Shown here in pieces: positions 14,397-25,566 of a stretch of DNA of 64,000 nt; the first letter of the stretch is position 1, and each line of letters starts with the position of its first letter. Position numbers and translations under genes: made by a program. The stretch lies in contig OZ004592.1 of the NCBI GenBank assembly GCA_963924555.1, positions 124,001 to 188,000 of the forward strand, read 5' to 3'. The stretch comes from Crambe crambe. Lineage: Eukaryota > Porifera > Demospongiae > Poecilosclerida > Crambeidae. The notes under the pieces are model-generated. The model saw only the letters and a program-made list of their open reading frames with translations. It made no database searches and was not told where the DNA came from.

Positions 14397-16028
14397 TTAG
14401 ATTTGCATCTGCTGAAGATTCCTGATTACATCGTCCTTTCGTGAGAGTTTTGTCAACTGGTCCTGGTCAAGTGTCAGACCTTTCTCTTTCTTTTCCTCCA
14501 ACTCCACGATCTACAACACCAAGCAAGCATATCACTGCATATACTAGAACCTGATGACTTCACCTGTCGCAACATCTTCTTCAGTTTCCTCTCCTTCTTC
14601 TTCTTTTCATCAGCCTCACTGAAAGAAGTGGCCTCATTAACACTAGTGGATTGGGCAATGGCCATTTGGAGTGCAGCACCCCTTCCTCGCCCCACACTTG
14701 GGACCTGTCCCTGTAATCATAAAGGAAAAGGATTACTCGGAGAGAATCGATGGTGGGTTAGTACCTCTGAGGAGGGAGGGGAGACAACAGCTGAATGGCC
14801 TATCATTTTAGTCTGCATGAAACGAGTAGTAAGACAACATCCCAAAATGGAAACCATCTCACTTTTGGAGGGGATGGGGCTAGTCCACGCCCCCTCCCAC
14901 GTCCCCTTACAATGGACAGAGGTGCTGACTGACTGCCATTCACTTGACTCGTAGTGGCCAACTTAAACACCTAGCCATTTCAATAGTACAGCAGAAGTCA
15001 AGTGATAAAAATGAGAACTGACTGACCTCAGAACCCCCAGCTCCAGTCAGAACAGGCATTCTTGGCTGGGGAGGCTCTTTGACATGGGACTCCCGAGGCT
15101 GAGCTACTTCTTTTATAGAATTCTGTTTAGTAGTGGTTTCAAAGAGTCCATCTCGTGGCGTTACATCCACGACCACATCTGGAGTAAATAAAGAGATGAG
15201 GTCTGTGCACAGACAGACTTGGACACATACTCGAATCATCCCATGACTCAGAGGAGGCAGGAGGCACAAAGGTAGACACTGGAACATCAGTGTAACCCTT
15301 TTGCACTGAAATAATGCCTTCGTTCATCCCTACACCAGACACAAGACATCTTGAACCCCATGAACCATGCTGCTTCTGGACTTACGTTGAGTATGAAGCA
15401 TTTCTCTCTCCACAACACCCTGTCAAATTATATACTAATGCTAAGGAATGTCATTATTTCAAATACCATCATTATTTTGTCCTACCTTCAGCCCCATCCC
15501 CTTGATAGGACAATATTGTGTACTACTGATCTGTGGCACTAGCCAGGCAAGGTGTGAAGATTACTTAAATAGCTAACAAGTATCATGTGCTTTAGTCTGA
15601 GCTGCAACACAGACTATGACATAGTTCCTTCACAAGAAACTACCTCATTAGAAGCTGTGGATAAAATAGTATATGCTAGGAGAATCTACTAGGATAACGG
15701 ATTTTTTGGGAATGAAACTTGCAACACTGAGCAGGAATAGGATCGATAAACTTACCCGATCAGAACAGTGAAGTAAATGAGACTCCATGCCTCCTCTGGG
15801 GACAACATGACGCTGATTAAAAGGGCAGACACTGAAATCCTTCCTATTAAAATTCTAAAGAAAAGGAGAGAGAAAATAATAATATTGCGAGGGCGGGGTA
15901 TTCCCCGTTCTTACCTTGCCACACTTTATGATGTGGTATGGAAGTCGCTTTCTCCTTACCAAATGGACAGGATCAAAGGGACATGCTACCAACTCTTCTG
16001 GATCCCCTTCACTAAGTTCCGTGCTCAT
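14397..16028 (-). CDS. GTSF1-like double CHHC zinc-finger protein with PYM/eIF2A-like C-terminus
   Basis: Nine exons (complement of 15915-16028, 15756-15854, 15386-15419, 15231-15329, 15027-15178, 14863-14970, 14765-14812, 14564-14710, 14397-14510) join in phase to 304 residues. Two CHHC fingers open the protein: C16, H22, H32, C36 and C48, H54, H64, C68, with GTSF1-like CPFDPVHLVRRKRLPYHIIK and CPFNQRHVVPRGGMESHLLH. GTSF1/Asterix proteins bind tRNA and assist PIWI slicing or nuclear silencing. Acidic/aromatic SSESWDDS follows, as in the GTSF1 PIWI-binding tail. Unlike short GTSF1 proteins, the chain continues through RGRGRG and GRGRG patches to a helical end (KLKKMLRQIVELEEKKEKG, then LDQDQLTKLSRKDD) resembling the C-termini of PYM/WIBG and eIF2A. 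The finger assignment is firm; the tail homology is inferred. Confidence 0.8.
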
Positions 16029-16127
16029 TTCGGCAAGTGAGAAATGAACCTTAAAAAAATAAAAAAAACAACGTGATTATTATTAAGTGGGAAATGATCG
16101 TCAATCATTAAAACTAATGTTGAGGAA

Positions 16128-17260
16128 ATGTTGGGATCCTTCCTGAACAGGAGAGGAAACAGAGATCATGTGGTGAGTGCCTAATCGGTGATTTCCAGCC
16201 AAACTATCAACCTATTCTGCAGGGTCAACTGATCCTTCTATCCGATGTACTCACTGATGGTTCCTTCCTCATACACCACTTCATCACTCAAGCGCTGAAA
16301 GGTGACTGACCTTTGAATAGTCTTGCAAGCAAGAAATTGAGTTTTTTTTCCTCTACAGATGGTCATCAAACTATTCTGATTTCTCTGTCACAGTCCCTCC
16401 TTCATTACAGCTCAGTCAGTTCCAAACTCGGAGTAAACCTCCACAAGAAGAAGGATGATGGTCACTTTATCTTTGTGGATGGAGTGACTTCTTTGCTGTC
16501 TGCAGTGTTCTCCACAGACAAACCTCAACCCAGCAAAACCCTCAGTGAGACACACACAACCACAGAGGAGAGGAAGAAGTCTGAAAGACTGACTATTTCA
16601 TTGGATAGGTGAGAACGTGAAAATTTGGCATGCACAAGACAATATAATTGTATTCCTATTCCTTCAGCAATCTCTTGCTCTATGGAGCCTACACGTTCCT
16701 CCAAGAGCTCATTGCTAGTAGTCGCCATGGAGGGCCCATGTGTCTGCTTATCGATGGTCTGAGTGTCCTTTTGAATGTGGGTGTGGCATTGAGGGAAGTG
16801 GTGATGTTTGTCCAGGCATGTACTCAGCTTCTCACCTCTTCCCATGGACCCTGTCAGGTATGGTATCACACTGTATTTGTGTACTACTGAATGTACAACC
16901 ACACATATCCCGTCCTTGGCCCCAGGGAGAAGGGTACTTGGTGGTGATGACTCATTGCGAAGAAGATGGAGAAGAGGAGGCGGAGGATATGCTCCAGAAA
17001 CACCTCTTACATCTCTGTCACCTTCACCTCCATGCTCAGGGCTTGAAGACTGGCTACTCCAAGGACATCCATGGAGAGGTATGCACGGAATCACATCAAC
17101 AGTCAATGTTGAGAGTATTCTTATTTCCAAGGTGAATGTGAGATGGCGTGACCCAGCTTGCACTGGACAAGAGCTACCTTCTTCACAATCTGCTCAGTTC
17201 AAACTCACCGACAGATCTATTCAACTCTTTGCCAAAGGAATGTCAAAAGCCATTTTGTGA
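16128..17260 (+). CDS. ELP6: Elongator complex protein 6 (ELP6)
   Basis: The ATG at 16128 opens MLGSFLNRRGNRDHV. The next exons give GQLILLSDVLTDGSFLIHHF, ISLSQSLLHYSSVSSKLGVN, GPMCLLIDGLSVLLNVGVAL, GYLVVMTHCEEDGEEEAEDM and the conserved end DRSIQLFAKGMSKAIL. This order (TDGSFLVHHF, SHYS-LGV, LLIDDLSVLLSLG, FAKGMS at the C-terminus) is diagnostic for ELP6, a RecA-like ATPase-fold subunit of the Elp4-5-6 ring in Elongator, which makes mcm5/ncm5 modifications at wobble uridine of tRNAs. Its start is 99 bp from the divergent GTSF1-like gene and its stop 78 bp from the convergent adenosine deaminase. Confidence 0.9.
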
Positions 17261-17338
17261 TTAACAATAAAATTATGGTCTCCTTGTAATAGAACTGACA
17301 GAACTGAGGTAGAAAACACTAGGGTAACCTAGGTAACT

Positions 17339-18764
17339 TTACATGTCACTAAATGTTGGGTCAAACTTAATAAGCTTTTCTTTGATTTCCTTGACTAGTT
17401 CTTCCTTTTCAGAAGGTGGCAAGAAAGAAGCCTCAGCTGCACACACCACCTGTAGAAGTCGACATCATTTGGGGTCTACATGGAATGGGGTGTCAAACTC
17501 ACAGATCTCATCAGCTGTTCTTTAGAGAGACCAACTTTACTTTCTGCCACATCATATTCCCCTATCAGGTCACAGTTCATCACTCCTGGGTCGTCCGTGC
17601 TCAGTGAGAAACTGACATCATCTTTAACAAAGCTCTGAAGTGCATGGTCTTCAAATCTGCTGGAGTTTGTGAAAACACTGGAAGTGGGACATGCCTATAT
17701 GCAGAGACAAAGAAGACTCTGACATAGAGTGACATCAAGGGACAGCTCACTCACCTCAAAGTGAACCCCCCTTGCCTTGGCCAGTTCATAGACTTTCAGG
17801 TCATCCAGTACGTGGTAACCATGACCTATACGTTCTGCACCCAGCTTCTCTATGGCCTCCCTGACATTCTCAGCAGGACCAGACTCGGCCGCATGGACTG
17901 TCACATGTAACCCCAGCTCCCTTGCTCTCTGGAATCCTGCTAAATGGTTTTGATGTAGAGGTTTGAGCTCATCCCCAGACATGTCCACACCCACTACTTG
18001 TCCTTTGTAGCGTTCTGCCAGCTTCACCACATTCATCACATCATCTGCAACAGCCACACCCACACTCACTCACTACAGAAAATTCATCACACTAAACCTA
18101 CCAGGATGTTCTCTTCCAAAGCATAAAATGCAGCGAACTTTGATGCCAAAGTCTTTATGGCCTTTCTCGAGACCAGTGAAGATGCCCTCACAATAATCCT
18201 CTCCAGAACAGTGGGGCACACTCAGTAAAGGGTTAAAACGCAACTCTGCATACACCACATTTTGCTTGGCACTGTCCTCACAGAATTCATAAGCAATTCT
18301 CTCCAAGGCCTCTTTATTCCTACATTAATAGATATCGATAGGCTACCACCTTTAAAGTTCTAAACTCGTACCTGAGAATATCAGTAATTGCCTTGAAGAC
18401 AGAGAGGAAGTCTTTGAGGGAGGGAACTGCGTTGGGAAGACTCACCACCCTCCTAAACTTCTCTAGATCATCATGAGGATAAGAAAGGCCAAATTTCTGA
18501 GAGAGATCTCGCAATGTACTTAGTCGGCATGCTCCATCAGCATGGACATGTAATTCCACCTAGTAGAATAAAGGATGTGATGATTAATATGACCCTGCTC
18601 ACATTGGTGAACATCTATCATAGAACTGAACTTTGCCACTAAATCACAAACTTCATCAATATTATAATTAGTTAGTATAATATTAACTGTACACATTCTG
18701 ATTGTATTACCTTGGGCATCTTGGCGTACTTAGACTTAGAAGAAGAACTACCCATGATGTCCAT
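17339..18764 (-). CDS. ADA: Adenosine deaminase (ADA)
   Basis: Exons on the minus strand give KVELHVHADGACRLSTLRDL (the metal-binding HxH of the first strand), VYAELRFNPLL, GIKVRCILCFGREHP, GVDMSGDELKP, LHVTVHAAESG (catalytic-site His), AERIGHGYHVLDD, DVSFSLSTDDPGVM (Asp-Asp) and a C-terminal helix region ending FDPTFSDM. These are the conserved ADA motifs; the enzyme hydrolyses adenosine and deoxyadenosine to inosine forms in purine salvage. Two in-frame starts exist: MDIM at 18764 and MGSSSSKSKYAK at 18755. The second would present an N-myristoylation-type terminus. The first-strand motif reads HVHADGA rather than the common HVHLDGS. The gene is divergent with AP5S1 (142 bp). Confidence 0.93.
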
Positions 18765-18906
18765 GCTAAACCAGCAAACACCCAATCCACGATAAATACT
18801 TTTGCAGAATAAAAGTGTCTTGCTCGAAAAAACAATAAAAGCTGTATTCATGATATGCCACGCCCTTTTGGGTTCGGTCAGGATTCCCCCCAGGCTGCAC
18901 TGTACA

Positions 18907-19780
18907 ATGGTGTTTGGCTTTGTGTGTCATTCGGTGTCAGGCACTCCCTGTAGGGTTCTCTATTCTGCTATATATGGAGATGACCTCCAGCAAAGAAGCA
19001 GTCAGGTCAGGACCTTGAACTGAAAGAGTGACTGCAGAGTGACAATGATTGCAGGTGGTGTCTCAAGATTCCCTTCGTCTCATCAGAAAGAAGCAGGTGA
19101 TGGAACTGGCATGTCGGGTGCAGGCAGAGTATGGCTTCAGACTGGCCACCAGAGAACACACCTCCAAACAGAAGGAGGAGTACATGGATGCCAGTGCCGA
19201 GGAGGAGTGAGTTGATCAGGGGATGGAGGGACACAAAAATCACTTTGTTCTTTCCCCTTGTTCCCCCTGGAGAATGCTTGAGGAGAGAGGATTGTTCAGG
19301 TGATACTTAGATTGGTAGAGATGTAATGTCACGTAATGTAGGATTGTGCTCTCCATGCAATAAGATTGTCTGCGGGTGACCCTTTCCCTACAGCGAAAAC
19401 TGTCATTTGGTTGGCCAAGGAAGAGTAAGTCTGGTTGTCAAACAGTGAAGAGCTGATCATTCTGTTGGAACAGGTGTGCATATGTGCTGGTGTGTGAATT
19501 GGATGAGAATTACATGCAAGCAGAGGCAATTCTCTCACTCATCACTAAACTGGTCATTGAATATGTCACCTCTTATGAGCAAAAGAATGCTGAGGTCAGC
19601 TATATACACCATGGATTCATTATTTCACTGATATCGATATTGTTACAGTTGATGCTAAAATCAGAAAAAATGTCGGTGATTCTGAATCAGTTGCTGCCAT
19701 GTGGTCAGCTCTTATTTTTGAACCACAAACTGCAGGCACAGTTAGAGAAACAAGTGGAAAAGGCACTAGCCCTAAAATAA
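18907..19780 (+). CDS. AP5S1: AP-5 complex sigma subunit (AP5S1)
   Basis: The start at 18907 opens MVFGFVCHSVSGTPCRVLYS. Later exons give a CAYVLVCELDENYMQAEAIL segment and the C-terminal LPCGQLLFLNHKLQAQLEKQ, ending in a stop at 19780. The 'LCRVLYS' opening, 'ENLLLAEGTLRLLTRL' middle and 'LPHGQLLFLN' end are the pattern of AP5S1, the small subunit of the AP-5 coat that works with SPG11/SPG15 on late endosomes and lysosomes for retrieval to the Golgi. Sequence conservation is modest, so the assignment rests on these three blocks and on size. The 3' end converges on the GRIP-like gene (109 bp between stops). Confidence 0.82.
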
Positions 19781-19889
19781 CGGTAAACCTCCACTCATGC
19801 TCTCCACATCATAACCTCCACCCCTAAGTTCTCCACATCATTTTGAGAATTAAATTAATAAGTGATGTTGATTGGACGTTGAAGTGAGT

Positions 19890-20852
19890 TCACTTCTTAT
19901 AAAGTCCTTTTTCTTGCATCTTGCTGTACACTGCCATCCTTTCCTGTGCTGTGAAGTCAAGGATCGAAATGATGGCTCGCAGCTGCTCCTCTGCATGGAA
20001 GTCAATCAAAAGATGGTAGACAGCTTGTTTGAGGAACATCTGCTGAGTGCTGTCAATGGCAGGCAGTACAGGGCTTGTGGGACTCCTTGCTTCTTGCTGC
20101 TGGCGTTGCTCTGTATCTTTTCTGGTCTGCAGTAATATTCTGCACTGCTCGAGTTCTCCCCTTGCTTCTTTCTCCCTCTCTGAAGAGAGAACGAGGTGAC
20201 TCTCCAACTCTTGGTTTTTGACTTGTTCTGCTCTCAAAGCTGATTCCAGTCTCTCTCCTTGCACTTTGAACTCTCGCAACTGTATTGATCAGTAAACACA
20301 GCATAATTCCACATACCCCTAAAACTAGTGCAAATATGGTACCTGCAACTGCCAGTTTTGGAGGAGTTCTTCCAGCTGTGCAGCATGACTTTGACTCTGG
20401 TCCAGTGCCTGAGCTAACCTGGTCTTATTTGCTATTTCTTTTGCTGCCTGTGTCCTGTATCGATCTAGTTCATGTTTGAGCTGACCTAACTCCTTGTCCC
20501 GGGCTGCCAAGAGTTGACGAGTGTCCTGCAATGCACCCTCAAGCTCCTCCACTGTGGCCCGAAGGAGCTGCCCCATCCCCTGCCCCTCCCCTTCTTCTTC
20601 GGCATCACTGTCTCCCAGACTGTCCTCTACTGAGCTCAAGGCTAAAGGGGTGTGGTCTTTCCCACTTGGGGTCTCCTCTACCAAGTTCAAGGGGGTGTGG
20701 TTCTGGTCTCTGATTGGAGATTTGGGGGGAGGACTACCCTCAGGCCTTTCCTCTATTATTAATAGAATTCTCTTCTGAAACTATATACCACGAACGGAAT
20801 AATTATACTCACCATCAGTGATTCCAGAAGAAGGATTATCCGTTGAAGCCAT
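19890..20852 (-). CDS. Coiled-coil protein with GRIP-like C-terminal domain
   Basis: The start at 20852 opens MASTDNPSSGITD. Exons at about 20345-20810 and 19890-20280 give a long charged coiled coil (VEELEGALQDTRQLLAARDK, QALDQSQSHAAQLEELLQNW), then QQMFLKQAVYHLLIDFHAEE and QLRAIISILDFTAQE. The end fits the GRIP-domain pattern (YLKnv... then LlpvistlL.FspeE). GRIP domains bind ARL1-GTP on the trans-Golgi, which would make this a short golgin. The normally critical tyrosine of the YLK motif is phenylalanine here, so ARL1 binding is uncertain. I cannot assign it to a specific golgin. The protein is only about 270-280 residues, much shorter than known GRIP golgins. Confidence 0.6.
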
Positions 20853-21154
20853 ACTATCCACCAGCTACCATCGTTACTAGACTGTTAATTTAGTGGGCCG
20901 GGCTGTTTACCAGCAATTTGCTCATGCGCATTGGAACTTAGCTTTTTTTAACAACACAAAACCTTCAACTACTTTACAATTAAAGACAATACATTAATGA
21001 TGAAAACACTAAGTTAATTTAAAGTTCCCTGGTTGCATTCCCCCTCTGAATCTCTATCATTACTCTCTGCAGCAGACAAAAACACGAATTCTCCCCAGAA
21101 CTAGCTGGTCCCTGAAAAACAATACAGCAGCTGATCCAGACAGTAAGTACTGAC

Positions 21155-21598
21155 TCATAATTTATGAGTCAGTAAATGTGATGAGGTCATGTTTGGACAG
21201 CCAGGTTGACCATTACATTTGCTGCAATTATGTGTACGATTAGTTTTGCGATTTATTCTTCGTAATGGTTGAAAATGGCATGGTGCAACCATCACACCAC
21301 ATTCATAGCAAGGGGCAGTATCTTGCATTTCACACCGAACCACAAAAACACTGCCACAATTGCACTCAAAATGACAAATATGAACACCCTCTTCTTCCTT
21401 ACGAGGAACAGCTGGCTTCATTTTATTGCAGACGTGACATTTTGACTTTGGATCAGGTCCTGATACTCTTTCATGCCAGACACGATATTTGTGGTGTTCG
21501 AACTTTCCTGGACAACTCCTGCAGATAAACTGCCAAAGATTTGATGTGTACTCTTTAACGCAAGACATACTAACTGTTATGATTGGTGGATCCTTCAC
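21155..21598 (-). CDS. Shiftless-like (SHFL/C19orf66 family) zinc-ribbon protein
   Basis: A single clear coding exon of 147 residues starts MKDPPIITVSMSCVKEYTSN. It contains WQFICRSCPGKFEHHKYRVW, CHVCNKMKPAVP, HFECNCGSVFVVRCE, DTAPCYECGVMVAPCHFQPL and RTHNCSKCNGQPGCPN. The spacing CxxC...W/V...CxxC-K..P...FxCxCG...PCYxCG...(T)H-CxxC follows the zinc-binding core of human Shiftless, an interferon-induced factor that blocks programmed -1 ribosomal frameshifting. The human protein is longer at both ends. A splice donor (AGAG|GTAAGT) lies just upstream on the minus strand near 21600-21610, so a 5' exon may exist and the start is uncertain. The gene lies between the GRIP-like and KDM1B genes on the same strand. 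Confidence 0.68.
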   Translation of the reverse strand: MKDPPIITVSMSCVKEYTSNLWQFICRSCPGKFEHHKYRVWHERVSGPDPKSKCHVCNKMKPAVPRKEEEGVHICHFECNCGSVFVVRCEMQDTAPCYECGVMVAPCHFQPLRRINRKTNRTHNCSKCNGQPGCPNMTSSHLLTHKL

Positions 21599-21829
21599 TT
21601 ACCTCTGCCTTTTTATGTAGGATGATGAGTGATGACAATGCAAATGCCTTACCACCTATTACACACAGTCATTGCTCATACAATGAATGTGATTGGCAGG
21701 GTCATAGTTCAGCTGACCATGCAAGTTCATTTCACATGACAATTAAGTAAGGAATATTGATTTCTATATATAGCAGATCACAGACAGAGAAACAGACAAA
21801 CATAAAGCACTATGATAAAGGAATTTGCG

Positions 21830-24800
21830 TTAGTTTCCTCTGTCTATGATCTTGCTTGCCTCCCTCAATCCACTCAAATAAGCACCTGTTACAGTCTGCG
21901 GGTGTTGACGGTTTGTGGCCTACAAAAAGTACACATTCCAGTTAGTATATCATCTCTGTAATCCATGTTATACTGACCTCCCCAGCAAAGAAGATTCGAC
22001 CCTCTATATCCTCAGCCATTGCATCATAGTCATCTCCCCCCGAACCCACGGCAGCATAGGAATAAGACATCTGAGCAAACGGGTCTGCACCCCATCGGCT
22101 TACTATGTGTCCAATGGGAGCAGAGACTTGATCCTTGGGAAACATGCGACGCAGTACGCCCACACACTTCTCAACTATCTCCAAGTCCGACATCTTATCA
22201 TATTCCACCAATGCCTCCCCAGAAACTGTGGTCACCAAGATGTACTGGAGAGCTTCTTCACTGGGCAGACCTGATTGTGAGGGAAGGTCAGAGTCCAGAG
22301 AGTTGACATCTGGAGGCTTAATAGCAGGAGAAGAGAGGTCATAGAATACACCAAACATGCCACGCTGAGTCTTGGAGGAGGCTATGTGTCCAAAGAAGTC
22401 AGCACGTCCCACTGCATTGCGCCAGAAGGGGGAAGAAAATTTCAATGCCACCTAACACACAAAACATACACAAGATGACTTTGTACTAAACATAAATGAA
22501 AGCACTCGCCTTTTCCACAAGACCTGCTCCAAGGTTCTGGATGGCAGCCTTCTTCCTTGCACTCAGAGCTGGTGTGAAGTTGACCATATTGGCCTTGAGC
22601 ACGGCCAATGGTGCTGTTACTATCACCTACAATACACAAAGATACTCACAAGAACGTCTTTCTCTATCAGTAGTCACATACTCTATCAGCAATAAATATA
22701 TTCCCTCTAGTGTCTGTGACCCTAACTGCCTTGACTCCCTCCCCCTCCCTCCGCACGATCTCCACATGTTTGACAACACTGTCCAGCTGCACTTCGAACC
22801 CGTCCGCCAGTTTGGACAATATGGACATGTAACCATCTGAGAGGAGGGCGTGGCATCCAGAAAACTGTGGGAAATTATCGTTGTGGTCCCAATTGAAGGA
22901 GGATACCTGATAACAAAACCAGCATATGATCAAACCAGCATACATTCAGGCGCTAAGATTCACATATTTATTACCTTATTAAGAGAAGCACCACATGCAA
23001 ATTCCAAGTTGCTATAGTGGAAGTCCAGCAACCGGTTCTCCATCTGGCAAGTGCAACATGACAGAGGTTCAAAGGTTCAAGTGCTCACCTCAGAGTAACT
23101 GGTGCTACACTTCTCCTCTTCAAGAATTTGCTGATGCAGCTCAACAAGTTTATCTATGGTAGAACAGAAGGTGCCATTTGTGAACCACACTCCGTATCAC
23201 CTCCCAGTGTACCCTCCACCCCACATACCTCCCAGTGAAACATCCGAGATAGTAGCAGTCTTTCTCCATTCAGCCAACTTGTCCAGAGCTTTGTTGAAAT
23301 GACCCTCCACTTGTTTGTCGAGGGTTGCTTCTGGCCGCCAGCCTTGGTCACTAATCAACTCACAACAGTCTTCATTAGTGTAGCGCAGATTCACTCCAAG
23401 TTGCCGAGACAGCAAGGTCAGGGGGTTATTGTTGATCCCTGTTATGAACATGGCCCCCAGACCAACACAGGGACCCAAAGAAAAATTGTCTCTCACTCTT
23501 CCCCCAATCTGACCACTTGCCTCTAATATCTTCACCTTCAAACAGAAAAATGTGTCAGTATGGAGAGTTATGTTTGTGTTGAGTTCATTACCTTGTAGCC
23601 AAAATTTCTGAGATGGTAAGCAGCAGACAGTCCAGCTGTACCTGCTCCTATTACTAGCACTGTCTCTCGTTGGTTCTTGCTGAAGGGGAGAGGATGGGGC
23701 ACACTTGAAATGAAGCCAGTATTCACATAACCCTGTTCTGTCAGAAACTGCAACACACGAGGAATTTCACGAGCACACCAAATTCTGATCAGACCTCGGA
23801 GACTCAGACTGTGCAGGCATTTCTCTGCTGACAGATATGTCTGCATACATACAGGACAAAGTCATGTGATCAGCAGACCAAGGTCGTGTGATCAGCAGAC
23901 CAAGGTCGTGTGATCAGCAGACCAAGGTCATGTGACTACAGGTTCGTGTATACCTTATAGTTGAAGAACCAGAGGGAGAGAATGAGATTGCGCATCAGAC
24001 AGTATAACTCCATCTTGGGGGAATGGTTTTTAGACTGGGTAACATGAACCCTAAACAGAATTGTATGAGCAAGCTACTGGAATCAGTAGGTCACATACTT
24101 AAAGTATTCAGGGAAAGCTTCGATTTCCTCGGGCTCCATGTTATCTGGAGTAAAGGCCCTTGCACGAGGACCCTCTTGAGGATGGTTGAAGGGATGGAGA
24201 GGACTGCACGTCAGAGAGAAGTGACCTACCATCAAAAAAAAACATCACAAAGGTATCTCTCTCTGACATTGACAGACTCACCATTCTGGATTAACTTGTT
24301 ATCGTGGGAGCTTTCCTTCCCTTTATCTGCACTAACAGGCTGGGGGGTAGGTTGCTGGGTACTCACCTGTTCCCCTTTATTACCGTGGATCGTGGTGGGA
24401 CTTATGCCCACTCCATCAGGCATGTACTCTGAGAGAAGCGAGGCTAGAATGGAGTAGCGGAGGAGAGGGGTATAGCCCACTGTGTTGATCCAATCCGAAC
24501 ACTCAACTAACCCCACAATCTGTGCAACCATATACAACCATCTTGTACACTCGTATATTTCACACTTTCTGACCTCATCTTGTGGGATGGTGCAGTTGCT
24601 ACACTTGACGATATCCTGCTTGACATGGTGGAGGTCTATAGAGGGGGGTAGTTTCCGCCACTTTCTGCACTCAGAGGCTGTGCACTGGACCCAGACTGGG
24701 AGGTACTGGTCCACAAGGAATGCCTTGGGACCAGGGGATACTCTGTCTCCAGCCTCTCGCTCCCACACACTGCTCCATGTCTGGAAAATCTTGTGTCCAG

Positions 24801-25155
24801 GCCGGTTACTATAATATAGGGACACTAATATGAACTGCATAGATCAACAAACTCTCCAAGAAAAAATTAGCTTCCCTTAGCACTGTTTCTATATTACATA
24901 CCTCCTGTAGAAGTAGTCAAAGCACTCATTGCAGAAATGCTGACCAGCGCTGATGTGGTACCAGCGAGAAGTGTACCCACTCTTGGCACACCTCAACGAT
25001 GCTTGGACAAAGCAGAAAGGAGAGGAATGGATCAGGTCACATGACTTACGATCACACCGCTTCACTCGCCCCACTTTAGCAGCATTTGAGGTTGAGGAGG
25101 GACTACTCGGATTTTTCCGTTTACGAGATCCAGTTATTTGAGAAGATGAGGCCAT
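21830..25155 (-). CDS. KDM1B: KDM1B / LSD2 histone H3K4 demethylase
   Basis: The ATG at 25155 opens MASSSQITGSRKRKNPSSPS. The N-terminal exon gives the LSD2-specific C4H2C2-type zinc region (CDRKSCDLIHSSPFC, RCAKSGYTSRWYHISAGQHF, CNECFDYFYR). A CW-type zinc finger (YLPVWVQCTASECRKWRKLP) follows, then SWIRM (CLHSLSLRGLIRIWCAREIP), the FAD-binding ETVLVIGAGTAGLSAAYHLR, the substrate domain, and the C-terminal GRIFFAGEATNRQHPQTVTG and SGLREASKI. Zinc region, CW, SWIRM and flavin amine oxidase without a Tower insert identify KDM1B rather than KDM1A. It removes methyl groups from H3K4me1/2. The gene has many short introns; one contains a 22-bp minisatellite. Confidence 0.94.
23861..23935. repeat. 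22-bp minisatellite in a KDM1B intron
   Basis: Three full copies plus a partial copy of a 22-bp unit (GTCRTGTGATCAGCAGACCAAG) run head to tail with one variable base. There are no unique spacers between units. It lies between KDM1B exons and has no coding role. Confidence 0.9.
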
Positions 25156-25566
25156 ATCTGAGATATTCACCTAATAGAGGAAAACAAGTGCAAGGATTAT
25201 CCGTCATAGACCACTCCATCAGACAACTGGAAACATACGACACATTATAACCACTACAAAGCAACCTTCAAAGAGATTTCAATTTTTCATTCGAAAGTGG
25301 TCGACTCCATTGGACGACAGCCATTTTATCTCTTCATGATGTCTTGGCTTGGAAAAACTCTTTCACCTACACTCACATGACCAGCCACCATTTTTTTTCC
25401 TCCACACAATCCGGATTTGCCATCCGGATTTTCCATATCGTCATCAGCATAATAATGCACATGATTTCCGTTCATTCTCCACTTGCGGTTTATTAGATCA
25501 GGATATTACAGTGCGCATTAATAGGAATAGACTTATTTTTGGCACAGAAGCTGCCTGACTATAATT
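25156..25566. other. Divergent promoter region between KDM1B and MBOAT
   Basis: This 411-bp gap holds the upstream regions of both genes. A possible minus-strand 5'-UTR splice junction sits just before the KDM1B ATG near 25166. Otherwise I see no gene, repeat or strong motif. Confidence 0.5.

Noticed and set aside
21570-21610. A 29-bp intron immediately upstream of the Shiftless-like exon
   Set aside because: It is shorter than any other intron here (smallest clear ones are about 45-50 bp). The donor may instead splice to a different acceptor, so the 5' end is left uncertain.
23861-23935. Regular repeats that could suggest a CRISPR-like array
   Set aside because: Units abut with no spacers and lie in a eukaryotic intron; it is a minisatellite.
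25156-25170. Longer KDM1B start beginning NISDMASS
   Set aside because: The upstream codon is GTG next to a possible splice acceptor; the ATG at 25155 is preferred.
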